Notes: a model not told the origin generated them from the sequence alone. A stretch of 50,701 nucleotides of DNA from Emmonsiellopsis sp. PD_33 (GCA_032988165.1 JANTQF010000253.1:1-50701); one strand, 5' to 3'. Counted from the first letter of the stretch, positions 11,022-22,896 are shown. Translations and numbers: made by a program.

Positions 11022-13180
11022 TTCCTCTTCTTTTTAATAATTCGAGAAGAAATCATAAAAGCGTCCTTGGTATTTCTTAATAATATGGCTGTGCTGTGAT
11101 GACGAAACAAAACAGCTAATGAACGATTTATACATTTTTGCTATTTATGTTATTCTGGTCTGGTCGGTTAGGTCGGGCCTGGTCTTCAACTCGCTCGTTA
11201 TACTTGCATTTGCTCTGTTGACTGGCAGTACTGTACATTCGAAAATATACGGGGGCGGCTATTACTTTACTGGACCGGGGTTGCGTTTGCGTTTGCGTTT
11301 GCCTGGTTTTTTCTCCCGTGTCTTGCTGGTGTCTATCAGCTTCTGCTTCTTATGATGAGGGTTTTTCCCCCTTGGCACGGGTGACTGACTGCCCTCGACT
11401 TTGCCAGTCAGGTTTCTCCTTGCTTGCTGGATTTATCCTTCGTTTATTTCAACATTGATACCCGATTTTACCTTCGATATCAGTTTGTGCCCCGGCCCTC
11501 CCTTCGCTTCGTCCCCTCGCGTTTTTTGACCGGTTCATTTGCTTACTTTGGTATTTAATTGCCTTCCTCTGTATTATTTGTTTTTGTTCTGCTTTCCGAG
11601 ATATAGCCTGTCTATATTATATATTATATATATACTAGGCGTTGGTTTAGTTAGTGAGTTACATATGGGATAATGGATGGGCGGATGGATAGATAGATAT
11701 TATATTGAATGGCATTCAATGGTATGGCATTTCTTTCTTTCTCCGTTCTTTTTGGTTTATTTTGGTTTAACTTTGGATTGATTCTCTATTTTATTCAGCC
11801 TGGGGGGGGGAGGGGGTCTGGGCAGGAGAGCAGAACATGACACTTACTAGGTAAGGAACTGACTAACTAGCAAAGGTAAACTGTAGAAAAGATTGTAGAA
11901 AGCTCCTTACATATTCCATAATGGTATAGATATGAGCTGCGTGAAAAGGGGTCTAGATATATATTTGGTTCATGGTCCGGATCGGACCGATGGTTGGAGC
12001 CCTCCCTTCCTTCCATTAGTTATTAAAGTTAACCTTTCAGATCCAAACTTAGTAACCAGCCACCAGACTCTATGATATCTAGAAGAATCAACGGGGTTGA
12101 TTGATGACATCAACCAGCTAGCTCTACGTCCACTGTTAACACGTCATATCTCTCGTCGGTTCACTTGCCGGTCGGTCCAGCCTACTCTGTACTCTCCTTC
12201 CTCCCTGGAAGTTATTAGCTGTTTAGTAGTTAGCAGTTCAGCAGATATCGGAGGGGAGCCCTGTTCCGTGTCCGTGTTCCGTGTTCCGTGTCCACTTTCG
12301 TTCTTGAATCGAAAAATCCCGGCTAAATGCATAGTATGCAAACGAGTTGAAACAAATTAAAATTTCTTTTTTGTTCTGGAAGAAATGGAAAGGAAACTGG
12401 CTAGTTCAAGTTAGTGGCTCATGCGATGCTGTCATGCCAGCATGGATGTATGGATGTATGGATGTGTGTGGGGTGGGTGGCATTCTTCAGGTCTGCACAG
12501 CTGCATGTATGTCCATGTATGGAATGGAATGTATGTTATGTACCCCGGATTGAAACTGCGCGTCGTGGCATTCTGGATTCGAGCCGTCTTGGCTGGCTAG
12601 TTAGGTGCTGATGTTCTTCTATCGGGTTCTGGCTCCGGTGTGGTTTATGGCTAGTTACAGCATGTGTGGGAGATTGTTACCTGTTTCTTCGGATAGGCGA
12701 TTTGCGAGGGCGGCAATGTTTTAACTACGAGCAAAGAGACAAAACACATCTTCCATCCCCGCAAAACACATTCCTCCATATCCGTCCCATCCATATCCAA
12801 ATGCCTGCTTCCCTCGCTGCAACAAGCCTATCGCGTGGACAATACCAATAATCCAATCCCCACACGACACTTTATCCGGTCCCTCCTCCACCGCCAGGGA
12901 TTATATATTGCCTTTCGAATACGTTCCCTGCAATATATCCCTTCGGAACCAATTGCCATGGGAGCCGGTATCCCGCTGTGCCGAAATGATCGACTCCAAC
13001 ATGGGGGAGGGAGACCCGCCGTTTCGAAACCCCATGGGCTGGGCACTTATTTGGCGGGCGGGTTCAGCATATATAGATGCAGCCCGTTGCCCCAATTCAG
13101 ATCCAGGAGAGAATTCCCTTGCCTGCCACATGTGCATTGCTGATCGTTCGGTTTCGTCATACTATATATAAAAAATCAGC
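11022..13180. other. intergenic, between lipid phosphatase and AA9 gene
   Basis: This 2.16-kb stretch has no supported gene. It contains short tandem words: GCGTTT repeats near 11284-11300, GTTCCGTGT repeats at 12262-12292, and ATGGATGT repeats at 12443-12465. GGCTAAA at 12321-12327 and GGCTAG at 12399-12404 resemble XlnR/Xlr1 sites of plant-polysaccharide genes, but they lie 0.8-0.9 kb from the AA9 start. Confidence 0.45.
13070..13076 (+). promoter_or_regulatory. probable TATA box of the AA9 gene
   Basis: TATATAG lies 105 bp upstream of the AA9 start codon, a workable distance. A second TATA-like run at 13163-13172 is only about 10 bp from the ATG and is less likely to be used. Confidence 0.4.
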
Positions 13181-14010
13181 ATGAAGTTGTCAACTACAGT
13201 CGCCTTCCTGGCGCCGGCTATTGCCTCTGCTCACTGTAACCCCCCCCCTTTTTTTTTCCTCCCCCTTTCCCACCCAAACAACAAAACTAACCCCAAACAA
13301 CCAGACACCTTCCCCTCCCTCATCGTCGACGGCCAATCCACCACCGAATGGCAATACGTCCGGCAGACAGAAAACTACCAAAGCAACGGCCCCGTCACCG
13401 ACGTGAGCTCAGACGCCATCCGCTGCTTCGAATTCGCCGGCCGGCCCGAAGCCGAGACCGCCACCGTCGCCGCGGGATCCAAGGTCGGCTTCGTCGCCAA
13501 GGGCAGCATCTACCACCCGGGCCCGCTGCAGTTTTACATGGCAAAGGTGCCCGAGGGCGAGTCGGCCGCGACGTGGGATGCGTCCGGGGACGTGTGGTTT
13601 AAGATTCTGGGACAGGGGCCGACGTTTGGAGAGGCGTTGACGTGGCCGTCGGATGGTTAGTCTGCATAAGCTGGCTGCGCATATATATATATACATCCCT
13701 CTATACCCCTCTAACACCCACACCAGGCGCCGCCCAAGTCGAAGCCACCATCCCCGCCTCCCTCCCAGCCGGCGAATACCTAATCCGCGTCGAGCACATC
13801 GGGCTCCACGGCGCCTCCGCCGCGAACGGCGCGCAGTTCTACATCAGCTGCGGCCAGATAAACGTCACGGGCGGCGGGAGCGGGTCCCCTTCGCCCCTCG
13901 TCGCCTTTCCCGGTGCGTACCAGGCGACGGATCCGGGCATTATGATTAATATCTATTATCCGGTGCCGACGGAGTATGTGTTGCCGGGGCCGGCGGTTTG
14001 GGAGGGTTAA
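13181..14010 (+). CDS. AA9 lytic polysaccharide monooxygenase, secreted, no CBM
   Basis: Three exons are inferred: 13181-13235, 13305-13655 and 13727-14010 (55+351+284 = 690 bp, 229 aa), with introns of 69 and 71 bp. The signal peptide MKLSTTVAFLAPAIASA ends directly before His18, which becomes His1 of the mature enzyme. The N-terminus HYTFPSLIVDG is typical of AA9. The second copper ligand is His89 in IYHPGPLQFY. The axial tyrosine is Tyr174 in GAQFYISCGQ, with the usual Gln two residues before it. Conserved cysteines (RCFEF and FYISC) should form the family disulfide. AA9 enzymes oxidatively cleave cellulose and related glucans outside the cell with copper and a peroxide or oxygen co-substrate. 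The protein ends right after the core in VWEG, without linker or cellulose-binding module. Confidence 0.95.
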
Positions 14011-14862
14011 GAAGTTGCGATCTGTGTGTCGTAGGGGATGGGGATGGGTGGGGTGTGGGTGAGGGGGTTTGATTTGTTAGTTATCGAAGTCATGGGATTT
14101 TGGTGGGATGGGATGGGATGGGATGGGATAGATGGGCAATAGATTTTGGTGAGCAAGAAGCAAGGGAGGGGGTTTTCATCTCATTCTAACGGCCTTTTGA
14201 CACATGCAATGAACTTTTATGTATTTGTTACATATTTTAGTTTTGTTTGTATAACTTAACCTTCCCCTTTCATTTCTGTGACTATTATAGTATCTGTATA
14301 TACTCCCTCCACGTCTTCTGTGTGTGGAGTTGTGGAGTGTGGTGTGGCCTAACTAACCCCTTTTTCCAGGAAAAAAAAAAAGAACTGGCAACTGTTTATT
14401 GTTTCCTTCCCACTCTAAATACAATCTATCCCAGTTATTCTTTTCTTGGTTTACTAACAAATAAACCCAGTATCCATTGCATTCGTGTTTCCTGGGGGTC
14501 ATCTTCGAATTTAGCCTCAAAACAGTGGGGGAAATGGTAGGGCTATCATAAGTGAATGAGTGAGATGGACACCACACCCCATTCCTACCAGGATATGGAC
14601 TGGTGTTACGTCATTCAACCAGGAGGGCCATCAAAGGAAGGTCTTGTTGGATTTAGGTAGTGGTATCTATTGCATTAAATGAGTTGTATATGTAAGTTTT
14701 GGGTATCAGCCCGTGAAAATGGGGCACAATTAAAGACAACTAACTTTAGACAAGAAATCAACTGAAATAAGACGAGAGAGAGAAAGATGCATAGGGTATC
14801 CACACATGAGGCACGACAGCAACATCATCAAATTTTGGATGGACCAAACCGAATCCAGCCCC
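14011..14862. other. intergenic, convergent 3' regions
   Basis: This stretch holds the 3' ends of the AA9 gene and the kinase-like pseudogene. It contains a GGGAT pentamer repeated five times at 14105-14129. No gene is seen. Confidence 0.5.
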
Positions 14863-17144
14863 TCACTCATTACCGTCCTCTGGAAGTATGTTTTTGTCAT
14901 CGTTGTTCCGCCCAATCTTGGGGTTCCGACAAATCTTCTTGAGAACAACTCGTCCCTCGTCATTGTCCCTTTTCCGTTTACTGGGACTGCTGGGTTGAAC
15001 TGGTTCCGTACGTTGGTCCTTCAATTCTGACCGCTCAAAGTCAATCAGCATCGGCTGCTTGCTATCCACATCATAAAGTTGATTGCGTGCCTCAAAATCG
15101 TTATGTTGGACACCCAGCGCTTCCAATTTCTTCCTTATCTCCCAGTAGTGGGATGACCCGGGGGGTTCGACCTCCCGGGGAAGTCGGAGAATCGTTACAC
15201 CACCGTAGCTCATTAGCATCATGTAAGATATCCGCCAACATCCCAGGTACCAAAAGCGCTTCTTGAGATTAAAAGCTCCGACATAAACAGGTACACAAAT
15301 TCCTTGAACGGGCTCAAGTCTCTTGTATATCGACGCTTCATGTTCGAGGTATCCAACCCGTGACATCGTAGTTGCTTTCGCCACCATGGTGTATCCATGG
15401 GATAGGAGTGTGACCTTGTAAAGAGCTCCAACTGCGCCGTGAATATCCAGTTCTTCCAAACCAGCAACGAGGCTCTTGTCATATTGCTCTTTGAGGCGGT
15501 GAATAAGGGTTGTAGCATCAATCTGGTGGGAGGGCCCATGTTTCAGGACATTGGGGCACTGTGGATCTAAGGGCTGTTGTCTCACCAGCCCAAGCAGACA
15601 TTGATGTGTACAGTATCGGTTGGAAGTCCCACCTCTATCGTCCGAGGCTGGCCGTGACTGGGATGGATCGGAACTGCGGCGAGGTTGCTGACGGATCACA
15701 ACTGCAACATTCGAACCTGGGGGACCAGGCCAATCGCCTTCGCCAGACCCGTCATCATCGCTATCGTCAAAATGGCGATGACGATGAGGGGTTGGAGAAG
15801 GTGGGGACTCCCTCATCATGCTCCGTGTTCTAATGAGTCTAATGGGGGACTTGTTGGAGTACAACCCATTCGCTACTCGGTGTTTTGTGTGCGGGGTCAG
15901 TTTCACATCGGGACATCGTTTTCGAAGCTCAGCTAATTGTTCGGTGAGTTTGTCTGTAGGAAGATCCCATGTTGGCAATCCCCGAAGAGCGGATTCCCTC
16001 CAATCTAGGTCTTCCGGATCTGACTGCATAGCGAGGAGGGTGAAAGCCAAGACCTGGGAGAGAGCAGTGAGGTGGAGGCGATTCTCCTGGGCGTAGTCTT
16101 GAGAGTTCCACCCAGTCCCGTCCTCGATATCACTGAGCGGGGCGGACAGAAAGTAATAGCAAACACTGGGGTCCTCCTTGCTAATACGAAGAAAGATAAA
16201 TGCTTCACCAGTTGACACGTAACCATATCGAAGGCCCCGACTGATCATATAGGCAAAAGCCTGGGTAATAAGAGCTCCGACACATTGACAGCAGATCCGG
16301 ATAATCTTTTCTGAGTCTGGGAGATCCTCATCGATACCAGCCACAGCGATCTGAGCCAGATCCATCTCCCGTAGGCCAAGCTGTATATTATCAATCCCAA
16401 TCTTGTGTGGCGCTTTGTATTCTGCGACGAGAATGGGGAGCCTTGAACTGGAACCGTCGATATTGTAAACACAAAACATGTCAGCACCTCCCCATCCACG
16501 GGCAAATGATTTCTCCCGCCTTTTGGTGTCCAGGTCACTTAGAACGTCAAATGGATCAGGCGACTCACGCCGTCTCTTGGAGGAACTCCGACCACGCGTG
16601 GAGCTCTCTAGGGTAAGAGTATTTGCATGCGTTTCATATTGAACCGTCCCTTTGAGACGGAATCGTTCGCGAAAAGCGGATATGGAAAACAACCGCTGAA
16701 GGATCGATACCATGGGAGTTTCAACCGTCATGCTCTGGAAAAGCCTTAGATCTAGCTCTGACCCTGTCTGTTGATGTCTAGCTGGCGATCTTCTACAGCA
16801 GCCTTAGAACTAAATAATCGCTTGCTCACCAGATCTGGTGTAAGCAGCCGCTGCCAAATATCCTCCAGAAGGTCCGGAGCATCTAACCATTCACACAGTT
16901 TATTTGGGAACGGTTTCCCTTTAGCATTGAAGGGCGCTCCCTTGGTACCAAGGAGGGGGTCTTGCACTTGAAGTGATCGAAAAACTCCATGCCACGCATC
17001 AAGGTATTCGGGTAGAGTGGTAGGTTGAGTGCGGCGTTGTTCCTCGATTCGACGGCGTTGTTCTTCCTCTCGAAGGCGTTGTTCCTCGATCCGACGGCTT
17101 CGTTCCTCCAAAAAGAGGCGCTTATAATCAGGTTCAGAATCCAT
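14863..17144 (-). pseudogene. FunK1-like fungal protein kinase, frameshifted
   Basis: Two frames carry one protein of the multi-copy fungal kinase-like family. Frame 1 (17144-16752) starts MDSEPDYKRLFLEERSRR. It has an Arg/Glu/Gln coiled-coil repeat and the family's TTLPEYLDAWH segment, and stops in DINRQGQS. The second frame continues with family-typical SELDLRLFQSMTVETPM and runs to 14863. The switch near 16758-16765 equals a lost base in a short G run and has no splice sites. The second part holds YKAPHKIGIDNIQLGLREMD and AITQAFAYM-like segments. Its kinase-like C-lobe has QHNDFEARN in place of HRD-xxxxN and IDFERSE in place of DFG. I infer a recently broken gene; a sequencing error in the G run would make it intact. 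The region flanks gene-poor DNA. Confidence 0.7.
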
Positions 17145-18095
17145 AATCGTGTGGGTATGGTCATTGATTTTTAACCAAGCGGACGATGTATGCTTCTCGT
17201 ATCGCTGGCTGCGGGGGGGTACCTCCTCTGTATTAGCAAGCCTCTCTCAGTATTCCAAGGGTTCAAGTTCTCATCCTTCCTGGTGGAATAGACCAACACG
17301 ACGGATATTCAGAGACTCACTGGAGTTGAAGCCAGTTGGCCGATGGCGTCCAGGTAGGTATTAGGGGGTTCATAAATCCCGAGGATTATAGTCAAGTAGC
17401 TATCAAACGGCGAAAGGCTGGAATGGTGGCCTGTTTGTATGGCCGGGCAGTACCACCACCGGTGGTAAGCGAACGGCTTGAATCGATTCCCCTCCCACTT
17501 TCCCCTGGCAAATACATCGCCGCTGGCGGAAAGCAGCTGGCTGAGAGAGTTGGCCCTGACAGAGCCCCCGAGGGAAGAGGAAGGCCAGAGGAATGATGGA
17601 GGTTGGATGATCGCCGTTGACGTCTCGCTTCGAGAAAGGGCTTGGCGCGTCCGGGTCCCACTTGACTTGATGACTAACAACCTTATTTTTGAACTCCAAC
17701 TCTCCGCATCCAGGGGCTGTTCTCGACAACAAATTCAATACTGACTTCAACTTAATTGACCCCTTTCCTCTTAAGTTCCAAACGGATATTCTGATTCTAG
17801 ACAACGAAACTGGCATCCGGCGTTGGTTGAGAGAGCATGAGAAACAACTGGATAGTTGCTACTACTTGAAAGCTGGCTAACTTCAACCAAACCAGGTAAC
17901 CAAATAAATCCTCTGGCCCCCAAACTTGCCACCTCCTATTTCTCTAGCATGATTCTAAAATGCAGATAGATTCCCATCCCCCGAATCCATGCAGCCCGTC
18001 ACTTCAAAATCCCTCCCCTCATTCCCACTCAGCAGCAAACCCTTCCTTCGCCCCTTCACACAACTACTACTTCACTCAATTCGTCCAACTCAAAT
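17145..18095. other. intergenic
   Basis: No gene is supported in 951 bp. Several open frames of 60-137 codons overlap on both strands at 17.3-17.9 kb without recognisable motifs. 17960-18095 is C/A-rich and is probably the 3' region of the cysteine-rich peptide gene. Confidence 0.4.
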
Positions 18096-18275
18096 TTAGC
18101 ATTTCTGCCCATAGCAGGCGCCCGATGCACCACCAACGCAGCAGATTCTCTGGTGATTAACGCATTGACCGCAGTACTGGCGCTTCTCAAGCGTGCTAGC
18201 CTCGTTGGGTTCAGCGGCGGGAGCTGCAATGGCAGCGGCGGCGAAGAGGGTGGCAATGATTGCGAAGAACTTCAT
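18096..18275 (-). CDS. small secreted cysteine-rich peptide precursor
   Basis: This is a 60-codon frame (59 aa) without introns. The signal peptide is clear: MKFFAIIATLFAAAAIAA. A short propeptide ends in a Kex2-type Lys-Arg site (STLEKR). The mature part would be 27 residues, beginning QYCGQC and ending CYGQKC, with six cysteines spaced C-x2-C-x6-CC-x7-C-x4-C. Such a framework suggests three disulfides in a compact fold. The N-terminal Gln could cyclise to pyroglutamate after Kex2 cleavage. The layout (signal, pro-region, KR, Cys-rich peptide) resembles fungal antimicrobial or effector-like peptides, but I do not recognise a named family and no activity is claimed. TATAAA lies upstream at 18509-18514. 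The gene is flanked by non-coding DNA and the kinase-like pseudogene. Confidence 0.75.
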   Translation of the reverse strand: MKFFAIIATLFAAAAIAAPAAEPNEASTLEKRQYCGQCVNHQRICCVGGASGACYGQKC

Positions 18276-20567
18276 TTTGGTGGTTGGTTAGGGTTGGGTT
18301 TTTGGGTTGCTTTTTCTTTTCTTTTCAGTGGCAGCTGGCATGTTAGCATTGTTGGACCCCTTTTCTTGCGTCCAATCGGAATGGCATTAGAGATGTGAAG
18401 GGCGAGATTCTCACCTGAAGGAAGAGATTTGGAGTCTTTGAAGGTGAGAGGTATTTGAGCTGGTGTCGATGGTGAGATGAGACTTGAGAAGGGGGATTTG
18501 CTGCCCTCTTTATATCTTTGGTAGCAAGTTCATATCCTCCTACGAAGAGACATATCTTCTTCGTGCCCTCATCAGACAAAGCTCTCCTCAACCAAAATGG
18601 GATCTAAAGGGAGATGCGGGCCGCTCGCCATTTTCAAACCCCCATTCGATGAGGCCTGGCCGTGCGGAGCCAGCGCCGACTAGAAGCAATAGATGGCAGA
18701 TGCAGGGTACTTCTGAGCGGGCTGTTTCTAGCTTGTAGGGCCCCTGCATGTGTAATAACCTATCATAGTATCATGCGGACTCTCGGAACGAGTATTCCCC
18801 GTGGAGGGGGCCTATTTGCACCAGAAAGACATTCCTAAAGCCCTAGCAGCTATGCAGGAGAGTCTGTTCAACGGAGCTACAGGCGAGAATTTATACGAAG
18901 GGATATAAATTTAAAGGTGCGGCGGTTGTGATAGAGTTGCATATCGAGCCCTCAGCTTTTGTTCTCGGGGGCTTCGATATGGAACAGAAATTGCGGAGAA
19001 GGAGCATGTATTCCTCGTGTTGATGTTGATTGGATGGGCAAGATGCAGGCCCTGAATGCATGGGAGGCTCTGCCGAATACGTCTACAAGTTAGTAAACTA
19101 CTCCACATTCCTTTTATTGAGTTCCATGCAGGGTTGTGACGGGGATGAACCGGAGATACCAGCCGTTAGACTGCGGAATCTATCTTGAGGAAGACTAACC
19201 TAACATCGTACTTGATGTTATTCTTCCTTAGGGTTTATTAATCCCGACAATAATTGGATTTACGTGAAGTACATGTTTCTGTAGGTTGAGAATATGGGGT
19301 CTAGTACGGATAGAGGCGCCGCAGGAAGTCGAATGGTGATACTATGGTTGGCACAGACTCAAAGTTAAGCTGCCCTAGAATCAGTATTAAGACACTAAAT
19401 TGGAGTTAGATGGACCGAAGCTTAAAAATATAAATAGTAACACACAGCATTGGACTTCATAGAGATATTCAGACAATTATGTGCTCAAGCTAGGGGGGGA
19501 TGTTTATGTGGGGATTTAACCCCTCAAAATGTTCTATTAAAGTTCTGTCACTCATGCATTGGCTTCGGAACTAGAGATTAGATACTTACTCTCTTAATAT
19601 CTTTAAATTAATGTCATGTAACCTAGATGCGGTCCTACTTAGCTAGTGTTAAAGCACCAGTTATATTATGCTTGTTTTACCTCGCTTATTTCTACTACAT
19701 TTAGGGTCTGAATACATGAATAATAAGCCAAAGATTGTATATTCCTACATAAGAATGAAATTGGCATCTGACTGAGGGAGAAGGTTGGTTGACAAAGAGA
19801 GCCAACTGGGAAGCTAATGACTATGGTGGTGAACATCTGGATACGCTCAACAGTATCTGCGTTATTGAATCTAGAAAACGGTGTAGCTTCGATCAAAATA
19901 ACTAATGAAAGAGTCTGACTTTCTCCGAAATACTTATTACATCCAAGCGAGCGAGGGAGGGGGATGTGCTGCCGGTGAGCTATGCAATTTAGCTCGAGCA
20001 GAAAAGCCCCGTCGGGCGGGACAAGATGGGGAAGGGTGTTTATGTGCGGGTGTCCGTCTTGTCTTGCCAGGGTCAGAGAGCATGGTGCGTAAATTTGCAG
20101 AGCTGATTTGGTCAAACTGGATTCCCATTCGATCTGACGCGATGGTAGAAGTGGGAAGCTCTACTGGAAGACGCTCACGATCAACCTAGATAATGGGATC
20201 GAGAACCGGATTGCCAGATTTCTGATGGCCCTTGTTGCTTCCGGTCAGAAGCCAGCCATGCTGTAGAGCTGCCACCAAACCATAGATTATGTCCGGGACT
20301 ATCTTGTGGCAACTAGATGTCGATGGTGAACAAAAAGATAGGTGGGAAGTGATAGCTCCATGTAGAGTACAAAGACGCAACTTGAAGAAAATCGTTCAGT
20401 AGAATATAATGTTTACCAATTAATAGATGGGAAACTACTCTGTAGTAACATTGCAGATACACGTGAAATGTTAACAAAATGTTGGACGGATCTTACCGAG
20501 GTGGCTACTAAAAACTCGCTAAAAGAACAGGATATATCCCCCCAGTCGCCAGCTAGAATAATCGATT
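18276..20567. other. AT-rich gene-poor stretch
   Basis: No gene is supported in 2.3 kb, apart from the upstream region of the cysteine-rich peptide gene at the left. The sequence is AT-rich, and it leads into a Gag remnant, so decayed transposon DNA is likely. A 149-codon frame on the minus strand (19666-20115) has no recognisable features. Confidence 0.4.
18509..18514 (-). promoter_or_regulatory. probable TATA box of the cysteine-rich peptide gene
   Basis: TATAAA on the minus strand lies about 235 bp before the ATG at 18275. The interval contains a possible leader intron donor (CAG/gtgagaat near 18418), which was not resolved. Confidence 0.35.
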
Positions 20568-21190
20568 TTAACACGCCACCAGGGCAGCGGACGAGGAAAC
20601 GGTTAAGAAGCCAGTTATCGTACTGAGAACGCCAAAAGATTGGTCTCTTTGGTATCGTTATATCACGGGATACGCCCGAACGCTACCTAGGCGTCGAAGA
20701 ATATGTTGATCTCGCCAATGAAGCCGTGTTCATGGATGTAGTCGCGCCTGCGGAACCAGACGATAGAGCGTCGGATGCAGATTGTACCATTTTCGAGCGT
20801 AAAGAGACGCGCTATTTGCGGAAGCAGGAGGCTATCTCGAAGGTCTGGGAGCGCATATGGAGCTCCGTTGATCGTAATGAGCTCGATTTAGCCACAAGGC
20901 AAAACAAAGATATCAAGGGCATCGTTAGAGCTCTCCATAAACGTCTATGTCCAACGATTTTGGAACTTCAGAGTGACGTGCGCAAACGGTTTTGGACGCT
21001 CATAGAGGAGCCGGATCACCGATCGATTGAGACGTGGTTAGACTCATGGTTGATGGTCGAGAGAGATCTCGAGGACGCTCAGATGTTATCGTCCTTCGAT
21101 TTGTGGCGCATGTATGTACAACTTCAAGACACGGCATACGTGCAAGGCCTCTGCTCTCCAGCTTGTAAATGGGCTAGAAGGGATAAATAA
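20568..21190 (+). pseudogene. copia-type retrotransposon Gag remnant, frameshifted
   Basis: Two adjoining frames read as one Gag-like protein. The first includes PVIVLRTPKDWSLWYRYITG. One base out of frame near 20678-20684 the second continues ERYLGVEEYVDLANEAVF and runs to the stop at 21190. The second part has the helical layout of fungal Ty1/copia Gag proteins: VWERIWSSV, a region with KDIKGIVRALHKRL, and the ETWLDSWLMVERDLEDAQ stretch before the end. No start codon, zinc knuckle, protease, integrase or reverse transcriptase follows, and no long terminal repeats were recognised. It is therefore a fragment of a dead element or a long-decayed derived gene. Family assignment is by pattern only. 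Confidence 0.5.
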
Positions 21191-22217
21191 AGCGGATTCG
21201 CCCGTTGCAGGAAAGGGGAGAGGGAAATAACTTGTGAAATAAAATAGGGGTTGATCTGTCAAAATCTCCCCTCCTGCACCACCTTTGTCAAGTACTACTA
21301 GTAATCTTGCCAGCGAATCTGGTTATAAACCCGTCAGTCAACCTAGGCGCCAGGAAACATCTGCAGGCCTTGAAGAGTCCAGTATTAGGAGAAGAAAACA
21401 TTGCAATACTACTAGTAGTAGCGTTCAGACAATTCAACCATTCAAGTTTTTATTTGGTTCCTTGTCCCTTGACGACGTTGCCATGGCACCAGGCACGTGA
21501 CCTGGATATGTTGAAACCAACCAACCACAACCACAAAAAATAAAATACATATCTAGATCCCAAGGAAACAAAGTCAATAAAGAGCCAATAACAAATCCCA
21601 AGTCTCATCTCTGCATGAACCAACACACTCCCCAACAAACACAACCAACCTGCTGCAACCAGCCCTTATTGATAACAATCCACCGTGCCAAGCAGCTATG
21701 TAACCGCTGCTAGTCTGAGTGATTGGCCAGCCACCAGCTTTCTTTACCCCGCCATCGACATTTTGCTCCCAGCCACCAGGAATATTCCACGCCGTCCTCA
21801 GCCCTGCCTGTGCCCGACTGGCTGGCCGGGTGTCGTGCAGCAATGGGCCATGGCGAGCTGCCAGTGGTTGGGGCTGATTAAATACCGCTGGTGCGCGCTG
21901 ATCGCCTCGCTTTTCTCCCACCCATGCATCTACCCGCGGCCAGCAGACAAAACTTCTTGAACACACAACTGCACCGCATCACACTGCTGATACAGCGGGT
22001 CTCTCTCTGACTGACGGGTTCTGCTGCTTTGTTCTAAATCTGTTATTTCTTGCGTGTTGTTCGAGTCTGGGAGCTCTTCTTGCTGTGCGCCCGAGTCTTC
22101 CTCTCGTCCATTTCCCCGGCTGGTGAACCTCTTCAAGGCTGATAGCAGCCGCTATCTCTGTCCTCACCCTCCATACCCAACTGGTCGCACGGAATATACA
22201 GAATTCAGAGCGCAAGT
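21191..22217. other. intergenic
   Basis: Spacer of 1.03 kb between the Gag remnant and the MARVEL-type gene. The right half is probably promoter and a C/T-rich leader. No gene was found. Confidence 0.45.
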
Positions 22218-22896
22218 ATGATTGCCAGCTTCTTCTTCATCTGCTGGCGGCTTGGCCAGCTAGTCACCCTCATCGTCCCCATCGGCATCATGGTAAGACC
22301 AACCTATCCATCACTTCTCACAAAACCCCGCCTGAACTAACACCCATTCCCTCCTTTCATAGTCCTGGTTCGTGGACGGTTTCCAGAAAAACAACCAGTT
22401 AACTCCCACCTACATTCTGGTCCTCTTCATCGTCAGTGTCCTGGGAGTCTTCTGGGCCCTCGACACACTCGTCCGCCACTCAAACGCTAAACGCTCCGGC
22501 TCCTTCGTGGCCTTTGTCGACCTCTGCTTTGTCGGAGCCTTCATCGCCTCTATCTACCAACTGCGCTACATCGCGACTTCAGACTGCGGCAATTTCCGCA
22601 ATGATCGGCTCAGCGCATCGCTGGGGCCTTTTGGAGCTGCGGGCTTGCGATCTGGCGATTCCCGTGCGCAGGATCCGGGGAAGATTTGTTCCCTGCTCAA
22701 GACAGCGTTTGCGTTTGGGATTATGAATATTGGGTCGTTTTTTGTTACGTCCATCTTCGCGTATTTTATGCATCATCATGAGGAGAAGGACGAGAAGCAT
22801 TCGAGGAGACGGGGGTCCCATGCGAGTCGCAGGGGGCATTCCGGATCGAGACATCGGAGGAGCGGGTCTGCGAGGAGGAATGAGTATGATGTTTAA
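22218..22896 (+). CDS. MARVEL-type four-helix membrane protein
   Basis: Two exons are inferred: 22218-22292 and 22363-22896 (75+534 = 609 bp, 202 aa). The 70-bp intron has a CTAAC branch site. Four hydrophobic helices are visible: one around CWRLGQLVTLIVPIGIM near the N-terminus, then YILVLFIVSVLGVFWALDTL, SFVAFVDLCFVGAFIASIY, and TAFAFGIMNIGSFFVTSIFAYF. The loop between helices 3 and 4 contains DCGNF and a further cysteine, as in fungal MARVEL proteins. A very basic Arg/His/Ser tail (about 40 residues) follows. MARVEL proteins act in membrane apposition and vesicle or eisosome-type domains (Nce102 and relatives). Which one this corresponds to is not clear. The start was chosen because the first helix needs exon 1. 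Confidence 0.8.

Noticed and set aside
13163..13172. TATATATAAA just before the AA9 start codon
   Set aside because: It is only about 10 bp from the ATG, too close to serve as the TATA box. The one at 13070 is better placed.
19666..20115. 149-codon open frame on the minus strand
   Set aside because: No recognisable features, and it sits in AT-rich DNA next to a Gag remnant. Probably chance or decayed transposon.
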